Source of the DNA: Pseudomonadota bacterium
GTDB taxonomy: Bacteria > Pseudomonadota > Gammaproteobacteria > Steroidobacterales > Woeseiaceae
DNA length: 10,440 bases
NCBI GenBank assembly: GCA_022565135.1
Contig: JADFKA010000040.1
Span: forward strand, 1-10,440
Reading direction: 5' to 3'
The notes under the pieces are model-generated. The model was not told the origin of the DNA and did no database searches. It worked only from the letters and a program-made list of their open reading frames with translations. The position numbers and the translations under genes are program-made. This document shows, one piece after another, positions 1-6,217 of this stretch (positions within the stretch are counted from its first letter, which is position 1; every line of letters begins with the position of its first letter).

Positions 1-246
1 TATCGGCAGACAATCGGCCGTTTGTACGACGCAGATATCGCCAGGACGATTGGCAATGATCGCATCCGCATCCGGAGGTCCATGATCGAAGTCCGACGAT
101 CCTGCGCGAACCACGCCTGTGCCATGTACCTGGTGCAACCATTGCGGCGCGACCGGCAGATCGCTTGCGCTTCCCTGTCGCAACGTCGTGCCGGCAATGA
201 TGTTTGCGGGTGCCGGCCATTCTGCGTGAAGCCAATTGTCACTCAT
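1..246 (-). CDS. pgeF: Peptidoglycan editing factor PgeF (YfiH/laccase-domain family), 5' part only
   Basis: The minus-strand frame starts at ATG 246-244, overlaps the rluD stop as ATGA, and runs open off the left edge (82 codons visible). It shows the family signatures WLHQVHG (residues 36-42), a DADAIIAN segment (about 59-66) and TADC just before the edge (77-80). In PgeF the His of QVHG and the Cys of TADC bind the active-site metal, together with a later HAGWRG histidine that lies outside the window. Family role: a cytoplasmic amidase that removes mis-incorporated residues from peptidoglycan precursors; older annotation calls it polyphenol oxidase. Odd point: QVHG lies at residue 39-42, whereas in E. 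coli YfiH it is near residue 69. The usual stretch with GGVS, SLNLG and an NR motif seems absent between TTLR (20-23) and QVHG. rluD-pgeF order and overlap are common, supporting co-transcription. Family call firm; activity of this shortened version uncertain. Confidence 0.88.
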   Translation of the reverse strand, partial: MSDNWLHAEWPAPANIIAGTTLRQGSASDLPVAPQWLHQVHGTGVVRAGSSDFDHGPPDADAIIANRPGDICVVQTADCLPI

Positions 247-1190
247 TCGGTGCCCTCACGCAGCACCTCAAGCAAGGTCTCGAAATCAGGCGGTGGCGAC
301 ACTTCGAAGCTGAGGCCCTCGCCACTTTCTGGATGTGCAAATTCGAGCTTTGTGGCATGCAATGCCTGGCGTCGAAACGATCGCAACATAGCGATGAGCC
401 GCTCGGTCGCGCCGCGCGGTAAGGCCAATCTGCCGCCGTAAACAGGGTCGCCGAGCAACGCATGCCGGCGGTGCGCAAAATGCACACGAATCTGATGCGT
501 CCGACCCGAATCGAGCGCGACACTGATGTACGTATGCGCTGCAAACCGTTGCAGCACTTTGTAATGTGTTGTGGCCGGTCTGCCGTCATCTCTGATGCTC
601 ATGCGTTTGCGATCAACCCGATGCCGGCCGATCGGCTCATTAATCGTACCTCCACCTGTGAGCACACCGTTGCATACCGCCAGGTAATGCCGAGAAATGT
701 CCCGGCCAGCCAGCAGGCGCACGAGCGTCGTGTGGGCTGGCAATGTCTTGCCAACAAGCAGCAATCCACTGGTGTCTTTGTCAAGACGGTGAATGATTCC
801 AGCGCGCGGCACCTGGGAAAGCTCGGCGGCGTGGTGCAACAAACCGTTCATCAGTGTGCCATGGGGATTGCCGGCGCCCGGATGGACGACGAGCCCGGCA
901 GGCTTGTTGATGACAATCAGCGACTCGTCCTCAAATACAATGTCCAACGCGATCGGTTCAGGCTCCGCTGTAGAGCTGGCCTCGGCTACGGCCTGCAATT
1001 CCACGCACTCACCGCCGAGCACCGGATCCCGTGGCCGGGGATGGTCACCATCGACGGTGATTGCGCCCGCGAGCAACCACCGCTTGAGGCGGCTACGTGA
1101 ATATTGCGGAAACATCCTGGCCAACGCCTGGTCCAAGCGTTGGCCAGCGAGTTCATCCGGAATCGTTTTGATTGTGGGATCGGCGTTCAT
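243..1190 (-). CDS. rluD: 23S rRNA pseudouridine synthase RluD (Psi1911/1915/1917)
   Basis: This 315-residue RluA-family protein has an N-terminal S4 RNA-binding domain (about residues 12-70, with GQRLDQAL and SRSRLKRWLLAGAITVDG). The catalytic domain follows, with INKPAGLVVHPG (94-105), the catalytic-Asp motif HRLDKDTSG (134-142, Asp137), and the C-terminal GRTHQIRVH motif. RluD isomerises three uridines in helix 69 of 23S rRNA in the large subunit. I start at ATG 1190 (MNADPTIK). The frame is open to 1256, but the extra 22 residues are basic, unlike the family and overlap the divergent promoter region; a weak GGTAAG lies just ahead of 1190. Length is close to E. coli RluD. The stop overlaps the pgeF start, suggesting one transcript. 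RluC or RluA are less likely because of the S4 domain, the motif set and the pgeF neighbour. Confidence 0.95.
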   Translation of the reverse strand: MNADPTIKTIPDELAGQRLDQALARMFPQYSRSRLKRWLLAGAITVDGDHPRPRDPVLGGECVELQAVAEASSTAEPEPIALDIVFEDESLIVINKPAGLVVHPGAGNPHGTLMNGLLHHAAELSQVPRAGIIHRLDKDTSGLLLVGKTLPAHTTLVRLLAGRDISRHYLAVCNGVLTGGGTINEPIGRHRVDRKRMSIRDDGRPATTHYKVLQRFAAHTYISVALDSGRTHQIRVHFAHRRHALLGDPVYGGRLALPRGATERLIAMLRSFRRQALHATKLEFAHPESGEGLSFEVSPPPDFETLLEVLREGTE

Positions 1191-1209
1191 CGTCTTACCA
1201 AGTCTACGG

Positions 1210-1215
1210 TATACT
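1210..1215 (+). promoter_or_regulatory. Candidate -10 box of the bamD promoter
   Basis: TATACT matches five of six bases of the sigma-70 -10 consensus, in the 107-bp gap between the rluD and bamD starts. Transcription would begin near 1222, giving a leader of about 75 nt. The -35 region is poor (TTCATC at 1186-1191, 18-bp spacer), so assignment rests on the -10 alone. Confidence 0.35.
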
Positions 1216-1226
1216 CGCCGACTTGG

Positions 1227-1252
1227 CCGCCCAGGGTAGCGTTTCTGGGCGG
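1227..1252 (+). other. GC-rich stem-loop in the bamD leader
   Basis: CCGCCCAG (1227-1234) pairs perfectly with CTGGGCGG (1245-1252) around a 10-nt loop. It lies just downstream of the candidate bamD start of transcription. No T-run follows, so it does not look like a terminator; a leader or mRNA-stability structure is possible. The stem reads equally well on the minus strand ahead of rluD. Confidence 0.4.
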
Positions 1253-1297
1253 GCAAATTTCGAGGTTTTGTCCAGGAAAGAGACCGGTCGCTGCAGC

Positions 1298-2077
1298 ATG
1301 AAAACCATTAGAAACAACATCAAACTCTCTGTCCGCATCATGGGCAAGGCCCGCTCAACGCTGTTGTTAGCTGCATTTGCCTTGCTCTGTGCATGCGCCG
1401 GAAATGATGAGCAACAGACTGAAATCCAAAGCCTGACCAGCGCCTACGAAAACGCCAAGGAAGCAATTGGCCGCAGCAATTATCGTCGCGGTATTCAAAT
1501 ATTCGAGGCGATCCAGGCACGATATCCTTTCAGCGATCTGAGCCGACAAATCCAGCTCGAACTAATGTACGCGTATTACAAGACTGGGCTGAAAGAACAA
1601 GCAATTGATGCGGCGGATACGTTCATGCGCGAGAACCCGATTCACGAACGAATCGACTACGCGCTGTACATTCGGGCGCTGTCGTATTTCGAATCAGAGG
1701 CCGGTTTTATCGAACGCCGTTTCAAAAAAGACATTACTAAGCGACCGCCGCAAGACGTTACCCTGGCTTACTCAACTTTACGCAGGCTCGTGGAGCGATA
1801 CCCGGCAAGCCAATACGCGCCGGACGCCCAGCAACGAATGTTGTTCCTGAGGAACCGACTGGCCGCCTACGAAAATCACGTTGCGGACTATTACCTGCGT
1901 CGTGGCGCCTTCGTTGCAGCACTGAATCGCGCGAAGAACGCGCTCGAGGAATACAACGGCGCCGACACTAATGCCAGGTCACTCGAGATAATAGTCGATG
2001 CATACGAAAAACTGGGCATGCAGGAACTTGCCGCCGACACGCGGCGTGTGCTGGCACTCAATTTTCCAGATTACTAA
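1298..2077 (+). CDS. bamD: Outer membrane assembly lipoprotein BamD (ComL)
   Basis: BamD is an inner-leaflet outer-membrane lipoprotein that, with BamA, forms the essential core of the beta-barrel assembly machine. The protein has a lipoprotein signal (hydrophobic LLLAAFALL, lipobox L-C-A-C, lipidated Cys33 from this start). TPR-type helices follow, with family signatures YPFSDLSRQ, NPIHERIDYALYIRAL and YPASQYAPDA, and a C-terminal YYLRRGAFVAALNRA repeat. Start choice is open. ATG 1298 gives 259 residues and has AGGAAAGAG about 15 bases upstream. ATG 1340 gives 245 residues, the length of E. coli BamD, and a compact signal peptide (MGKARS then the hydrophobic core), but shows no ribosome site. 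bamD is divergent from rluD and convergent with nadE; its stop codon lies at the base of the hairpin at 2076-2108. Confidence 0.95.
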   Translation: MKTIRNNIKLSVRIMGKARSTLLLAAFALLCACAGNDEQQTEIQSLTSAYENAKEAIGRSNYRRGIQIFEAIQARYPFSDLSRQIQLELMYAYYKTGLKEQAIDAADTFMRENPIHERIDYALYIRALSYFESEAGFIERRFKKDITKRPPQDVTLAYSTLRRLVERYPASQYAPDAQQRMLFLRNRLAAYENHVADYYLRRGAFVAALNRAKNALEEYNGADTNARSLEIIVDAYEKLGMQELAADTRRVLALNFPDY

Positions 2078-2108
2078 TGTAGGAGCCCGCCAGGCGGGCT
2101 CCTACATT
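2076..2108. terminator. Perfect 15-bp inverted repeat between convergent bamD and nadE; REP-like
   Basis: The arms at 2076-2090 and 2094-2108 are exact reverse complements, separated by the 3-nt loop CAG. The left arm includes the last two bases of the bamD stop, and the right arm ends two bases before the nadE stop. By position it can act as a terminator for both genes, though no T-run follows. The core TGTAGGAGCCCGC resembles the GTAGGAGCGGGC start of Pseudomonas REP sequences, so it may be a dispersed palindrome rather than a purpose-built terminator. Confidence 0.75.
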
Positions 2109-2110
2109 GA

Positions 2111-3742
2111 TTATTCAGGGAAGCGGTAGCCTGATGTAATCGGATAACGCCAGTCGCGACCGAATGCACGGCTACTAATACGTATACCTGGAGGCGCCTG
2201 GCGTCGCTTGTATTCATTTCGTTTGACCATCTCCAGAATGCTGATGACCATATCACGGTCGAAACCACGCGCTACGATCTTGTCCACAGACAAATCCTCC
2301 TCGATGAACGCCTCCAGGATCGGGTCAAGAATGTCGTAATCAGGCAGTGAGTCGCTGTCCTTTTGATCCGCTCGTAATTCGGCAGATGGCGCGCGCGTAA
2401 TGACACGCTCGGGAATGATGCTGCTCTGTGAATTGCGGTATTTCGCGAGCTTAAAGACCAACGACTTGCTGCAGTCCTTAATCGGCGCGAACCCGCCTGC
2501 CATGTCACCGTAGAGAGTGGCATAACCAACCGCCATCTCACTCTTGTTGCCAGTCGTCAACAACATCCTGCCGGTATTGTTGGAAATCGCCATAAGCAAC
2601 AGTCCACGGCATCGCGCCTGTATGTTTTCTTCGGTGACGCCGTCGGCGTGATCTTCAAGAACCGATTCCAGCAATTCGATCGTCGCACTAACCAGCGGCG
2701 CAATCGGAATAACGTCGTAGCGCACGCCCAGTGCTTTTGCTTGTTTCGCAGCGTCTTCCTGGCTCATTGTCGACGTATAACGGTATGGCATCATCACTGC
2801 ACGGACCCGATCCGCACCCAGCGCATCGCAAGCGATGGCGAGGACCAGCGCAGAATCGATACCACCGGACAGGCCAATAATGACGCCCGGAAAGGCATGC
2901 TTGCCGACGTAGTCGCGCGTACCGGTAATCAACGCACGATAAACGCTGGCCTCCGTTGACAACAGCTCCGCCACGCTGCCAGACGCAATCTCTATGCCAC
3001 CCGCAACGGGCAACAACGTGACTTTGTGCAGGCCCTCATCGAATGGCTGCGCCCGGTAACGAACTTCACCGTCGGCATCCATAACGAAGCTGCCACCGTC
3101 AAAGACGAGTTCATCCTGACCACCGACCATGTTGACATAGAGAACGGGGATGCGTGTCTCCTCAACACGAGCCCTTACAACCTGTTCACGTTGTTGTTGG
3201 CAATTGCGTTCGTAGGGCGATCCGTTGATCGTAATGACACATTCGGCTCCGGCCGATCGTGCTGCGGCAAGCGGCCCCGATTGCCAGACGTCTTCACAGA
3301 TCGTGATGCCAATCGCAACGCCGTTGAGTCGGAAAACCGCCGCGTCCTTGCCGCGCCTGAAATATCTTTCCTCATCGAAGACACGGTAATTAGGCAGCAA
3401 GTGTTTGCGATATCCGCATAGCAACTGGCCGTTGGCGAACACAGCGCAGCTATTGAATATATGGTCATCGACGTATTCCGGAAAGCCGATGAGCACCGCG
3501 ATGCCGCGTACTTTGTCGCAGATATCGACGACAGCCTGCTCGGTGCGTTTGCGCAGGCCGGCATGGAAAAGCAGGTCCTCTGGCGGGTAGCCGCAGACAC
3601 TGAGCTCGGGAAAGACAACGAGATCCGCCAGCATCTCGTCGCGTGCACGTTCGGCAATGGCGATTATTTTCGCCGTATTGCCGGCGACGTCACCCACGAC
3701 CAGGTCGGTCTGGGCCATAGCAACTATCACTTTGCTGCTCAT
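2111..3742 (-). CDS. nadE: Glutamine-dependent NAD+ synthetase NadE
   Basis: This 543-residue cytoplasmic enzyme makes NAD+ from deamido-NAD+, ATP and glutamine, the last step of NAD biosynthesis. The N-terminal glutaminase (CN-hydrolase) domain shows its triad: Glu46 in FPELSVCGYPPEDLLF, Lys113 in GYRKHLLPNYRVFDEERYF, and Cys149 in ICEDVWQ. The C-terminal synthetase domain has the ATP pyrophosphatase loop GLSGGIDSALV (290-300), then TTGNKSEMAVGYATLYGDMAGG and RAPSAELRADQKDSDSLPDYD. All key motifs are intact and the length fits the two-domain form rather than the shorter ammonia-dependent type. Start ATG 3742 has an AGGTGAGG-like ribosome site about 11 bases upstream. An inverted-repeat element begins only 31 bp upstream of the start, so its promoter must lie in or beyond that element. 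Confidence 0.97.
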   Translation of the reverse strand: MSSKVIVAMAQTDLVVGDVAGNTAKIIAIAERARDEMLADLVVFPELSVCGYPPEDLLFHAGLRKRTEQAVVDICDKVRGIAVLIGFPEYVDDHIFNSCAVFANGQLLCGYRKHLLPNYRVFDEERYFRRGKDAAVFRLNGVAIGITICEDVWQSGPLAAARSAGAECVITINGSPYERNCQQQREQVVRARVEETRIPVLYVNMVGGQDELVFDGGSFVMDADGEVRYRAQPFDEGLHKVTLLPVAGGIEIASGSVAELLSTEASVYRALITGTRDYVGKHAFPGVIIGLSGGIDSALVLAIACDALGADRVRAVMMPYRYTSTMSQEDAAKQAKALGVRYDVIPIAPLVSATIELLESVLEDHADGVTEENIQARCRGLLLMAISNNTGRMLLTTGNKSEMAVGYATLYGDMAGGFAPIKDCSKSLVFKLAKYRNSQSSIIPERVITRAPSAELRADQKDSDSLPDYDILDPILEAFIEEDLSVDKIVARGFDRDMVISILEMVKRNEYKRRQAPPGIRISSRAFGRDWRYPITSGYRFPE

Positions 3743-3773
3743 TGCTGTCGCCGCCTCACCTTGCGATCTGAAG

Positions 3774-3938
3774 TAGGAGTCTACGCGGTAGAAAGTATTC
3801 CTACTACGAAAGCGTCACAGCGGTCCATTTTTCCGATCTTTTTCGTTACGTAATCCCACTATGTGCCGCAAAAGATCGAATAACTGTCCTCGCTGTGACA
3901 CTTTCTCGCTACGGATATTTCTACCGCGCAGACTCCTA
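3774..3938. repeat. 165-bp imperfect inverted-repeat element, MITE-like
   Basis: The left arm 3774-3822 and right arm 3891-3938 are reverse complements over about 48 bp. The outer 21 bases match at 20 positions (TAGGAGTCTRCGCGGTAGAAA), the inner 15 at 14 (GAAAGYGTCACAGCG), with a looser 12-13 base stretch between. A further pair, CGATCTTTT (3834-3842) and AAAAGATCG (3870-3878), sits inside, so almost the whole element could fold into one long hairpin. No open frame in it looks real. The ends read TA-GGAGTCT and AGACTCC-TA, which would fit a TA target duplication as made by IS630/Tc1-like transposases. That is inference. It could instead be a remnant of a longer insertion sequence. It occupies most of the nadE-sucD gap. 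Confidence 0.7.
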
Positions 3939-3969
3939 GCCCGGATTGATCATGCATCATCCGGGCTAG
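3936..3969 (-). terminator. Hairpin overlapping the sucD stop; possible terminator or dispersed repeat
   Basis: CTAGCCCGGAT (3936-3946) and ATCCGGGCTAG (3959-3969) form a perfect 11-bp stem with a 12-nt loop that itself has a small GAT/ATC pairing. The sucD stop codon (TAG, 3968-3966) lies inside the stem. No T-run follows on the minus strand. The AGCCCGGAT...ATCCGGGCT pattern resembles palindromes common in gammaproteobacterial intergenic DNA. A role in terminating or protecting the sucCD message is plausible from position. Confidence 0.55.
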
Positions 3970-4838
3970 CCGCCGAGAACCTCCCGCATCATGCTGCCGA
4001 GCTCGGCTGGCGACCGAACGGTCGCTACCCCGGCTGCATCGAGCGCCTTGAATTTATCGGCCGCCGTACCTTTGCCGCCCGCGACAATGGCGCCGGCATG
4101 CCCCATGCGTTTTCCGGGCGGCGCAGTCACGCCAGCGATATAGGCTACGACCGGCGTCGAAACATTCGACTGGATGAACTCGGCCGCAGCCTCTTCATCT
4201 GTGCCGCCGATTTCGCCAACCATGATAATGCCATCGGTGTCAGCGTCGGCCTCGAACAATTCGAGGCAATCGATGAAATTCATGCCGCGGATCGCATCAC
4301 CGCCAATACCGATGCAGGTGGTCTGGCCCAGATCGTTGGTGGTTGTCTGATAGACGGCTTCATACGTCAAGGTGCCAGACCGGGAAATAACGCCAATGCG
4401 CCCCGGTTTGTGAATGAATCCGGGCATGATGCCGATCTTGCAGGCTTCAGGCGTGATGATGCCCGGACAGTTCGGGCCGATCAGGCGGCAATCGTGGTCG
4501 CGCAAGGCCGATTTTACTTTGACCATGTCAATGACCGGGATGCCTTCGGTAATACACACAACCAGCTTTACGCCGGCATCAGCCGCCTCGAGGATGGCAT
4601 CGGCCGCAAAGGGTGCTGGCACGTAGATCATGCTGACATCCGCTCCGGTTTCGCGAACCGCCTCGCGCATCGTATTGAATACAGGCACCCCGAGATGTTC
4701 GCCGCCGCCGCGGCCCGGTGTCACACCAGCGACAACCCGTGTGCCGTACTCGATGCACTGTTGTGTGTGAAACGTCCCCTGGCTGCCCGTGATGCCCTGG
4801 CATACGATCTTGCTGTCTTCATCGATGAGAATGCTCAT
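3966..4838 (-). CDS. sucD: Succinyl-CoA synthetase, alpha subunit SucD
   Basis: SucD carries the CoA-binding site and the phospho-histidine of succinyl-CoA synthetase (succinyl-CoA + ADP/GDP + Pi to succinate + CoA + ATP/GTP) in the TCA cycle. The 290 residues match the family length. The N-terminal CoA-binding fold has GITGSQGTFHTQQ (15-27) and GVTPGRGG (38-45). Mid-protein are GPNCPGIITP (121-130) and SRSGTLTYEA. The active histidine is His247 in GHAGAIVAGGKGTA. The start is ATG 4838, overlapping the sucC stop as ATGA, so the subunits are translationally coupled at near-equal amounts. The frame is open further upstream, but only as an out-of-frame reading through sucC. Confidence 0.97.
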   Translation of the reverse strand: MSILIDEDSKIVCQGITGSQGTFHTQQCIEYGTRVVAGVTPGRGGGEHLGVPVFNTMREAVRETGADVSMIYVPAPFAADAILEAADAGVKLVVCITEGIPVIDMVKVKSALRDHDCRLIGPNCPGIITPEACKIGIMPGFIHKPGRIGVISRSGTLTYEAVYQTTTNDLGQTTCIGIGGDAIRGMNFIDCLELFEADADTDGIIMVGEIGGTDEEAAAEFIQSNVSTPVVAYIAGVTAPPGKRMGHAGAIVAGGKGTAADKFKALDAAGVATVRSPAELGSMMREVLGG

Positions 4839-6010
4839 TGGTTTGCCCTTGCTACCGCAGCAGCGACCACGTTCCTGGCAGCTTCGGTCAGGTCTTCGGC
4901 CGAGATAATGTCCAGCCCGCTTCCAGCAAGCAATTTGCGACCCTTGTCCACATTGGTTCCCTCGAGACGCACCACAACTGGAATGGTGACCCCGACTTCC
5001 CTGACCGCATCGATAATGCCCTCCGCAATCAGGTCGCAACGAACGATGCCGCCAAATATGTTGACGAGTATCGCTGTAACGCTCTGGTTGGAGAGCACGA
5101 GCTTGAAGGCTTCCGCGACTCGCTCCTTGGTCGCACCGCCACCCACATCCAGAAAATTCGCCGGCTCACCACCGTGCAGCTTGATCAGGTCCATTGTCGC
5201 CATCGCCAGCCCGGCCCCATTGACCATGCAGGCAATATCGCCATCGAGCGACACGTAATTGAGGTCATGCGCCGCTGCCTCGCGTTCCCGGTCGTCTTCT
5301 TGAGTGATGTCGCGCAGTTCGGCCAGCTTTGGCTGCCGATAAAGCGCATTACTGTCAATATTGATCTTGGCGTCGAGTGCCACGACGTCTCCAGCTGTCG
5401 TAATGATCAGCGGATTGACCTCAACGAGGCCAGCATCACACTCTGTGTAGAGTCGATACATGCGCTTGAGCAGGTCACCGAACTGGCGCATCTGCTGCTT
5501 ATCGAGACCGAGACCAAACGCCAGCTGCCGTACCTGGTAATCCTGCAGGCCTACATCGGGAGCGATGGCAATGGAAAAAATCTTCTCCGGCGTTTCGGCA
5601 GCGACCTGCTCAATATCCATGCCGCCAGCTGCAGATGCGATGAACGCAATACGACTGACTTCGCGATCGACGAGCATTGACAGGTACAACTCCCGCTCTA
5701 TGTCCGAACCTTGCTCCACATACACGACGCTAACTGGCAGCCCGTCCGGACCCGACTGGTGTGTAACCAGCTGCTTGCCAAGCATATCCTGTGCATATCG
5801 ATGGACTGCATCGGTACTCCGGGCCAGCTTGACACCCCCCGCCTTGCCACGCCCGCCCGCGTGAACTTGCGCCTTTACCACCCAGAAATCTCCGCCAAGT
5901 TCATTGGCGGCATCGACGGCGGCGCCCGGACTTTTCGCTGCGATTCCACGCGGCACAGGAATGCCATACTCGGCGAACAGTTGTTTCGCTTGGTACTCGT
6001 GAAGGTTCAT
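4835..6010 (-). CDS. sucC: Succinyl-CoA synthetase, beta subunit SucC (ADP-forming)
   Basis: This 391-residue protein is the nucleotide- and succinate-binding subunit of the heterotetrameric enzyme. It begins MNLHEYQAKQLFAEYGIPVP, the standard family start. An ATP-grasp fold follows with KAQVHAGGRGKAGGVKL near residue 46. The C-terminal domain shows GGGATKERV, VNIFGGIVRCDLIAEGI and VVRLEGTNVDKGRKLL. Start ATG 6010 was chosen because the 25 extra upstream residues are basic and unlike the family. The ribosome site is weak. sucCD stand alone, without sucAB next to them in the window, and are divergent from pilS, so they need their own promoter in the 207-bp gap. Confidence 0.97.
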   Translation of the reverse strand: MNLHEYQAKQLFAEYGIPVPRGIAAKSPGAAVDAANELGGDFWVVKAQVHAGGRGKAGGVKLARSTDAVHRYAQDMLGKQLVTHQSGPDGLPVSVVYVEQGSDIERELYLSMLVDREVSRIAFIASAAGGMDIEQVAAETPEKIFSIAIAPDVGLQDYQVRQLAFGLGLDKQQMRQFGDLLKRMYRLYTECDAGLVEVNPLIITTAGDVVALDAKINIDSNALYRQPKLAELRDITQEDDREREAAAHDLNYVSLDGDIACMVNGAGLAMATMDLIKLHGGEPANFLDVGGGATKERVAEAFKLVLSNQSVTAILVNIFGGIVRCDLIAEGIIDAVREVGVTIPVVVRLEGTNVDKGRKLLAGSGLDIISAEDLTEAARNVVAAAVARANQ

Positions 6011-6041
6011 CGATATGCCAGTCTCTTGTGCCGGGAATGTG

Positions 6042-6065
6042 GTGCGCCGACTTCGAACGGCGCAC
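6042..6065 (-). promoter_or_regulatory. Stem-loop in the sucC leader
   Basis: GTGCGCCG (6042-6049) and CGGCGCAC (6058-6065) pair perfectly around an 8-nt loop containing TTCGAA. The stem ends 31 bases before the sucC start and would be transcribed as part of its leader. No T-run follows, so it is not an obvious attenuator. It could instead be a DNA site for a dimeric regulator. Function is unknown. Confidence 0.45.
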
Positions 6066-6111
6066 AGACGTCGAACAACGGGCATGCGGCCAGCCGCGCA
6101 AAGTCCGGCGT

Positions 6112-6140
6112 ATTTTGTAGTAAAGCTGGGGATGAAGCAA
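6112..6140 (-). promoter_or_regulatory. Candidate sigma-70 promoter for sucCD
   Basis: On the minus strand, TTGCTT (6140-6135) and CAAAAT (6117-6112) are separated by 17 bp. Both are partial matches. Transcription would start near 6105, leaving a leader of about 95 nt that contains the stem-loop at 6042-6065. Confidence 0.3.
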
Positions 6141-6161
6141 AGCCAATTTCCAGGTGGCGCG

Positions 6162-6189
6162 TTACCATTGAGTGACCTTCGTCTACAAT
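6162..6189 (+). promoter_or_regulatory. Candidate sigma-70 promoter for pilSR
   Basis: TTACCA (6162-6167, four of six) and TACAAT (6184-6189, five of six) are 16 bp apart. Transcription would start near 6196, about 22 bases before the pilS start. It lies back-to-back with the candidate sucC promoter. Confidence 0.4.
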
Positions 6190-6217
6190 TGGTTCAACGC
6201 GTCACGCAAGTGGCAGT

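Noticed and set aside
462..1100. Plus-strand open frame of 212 codons antisense to rluD
   Set aside because: Shadow of rluD; no recognisable domain and no credible ribosome site.
3861..5258. Long plus-strand open frame (465 codons) antisense to sucD and sucC
   Set aside because: It mirrors high-GC coding sequence on the other strand; its translation is rich in Arg, Ala and Asp with no family motif, and sucCD are unmistakable.
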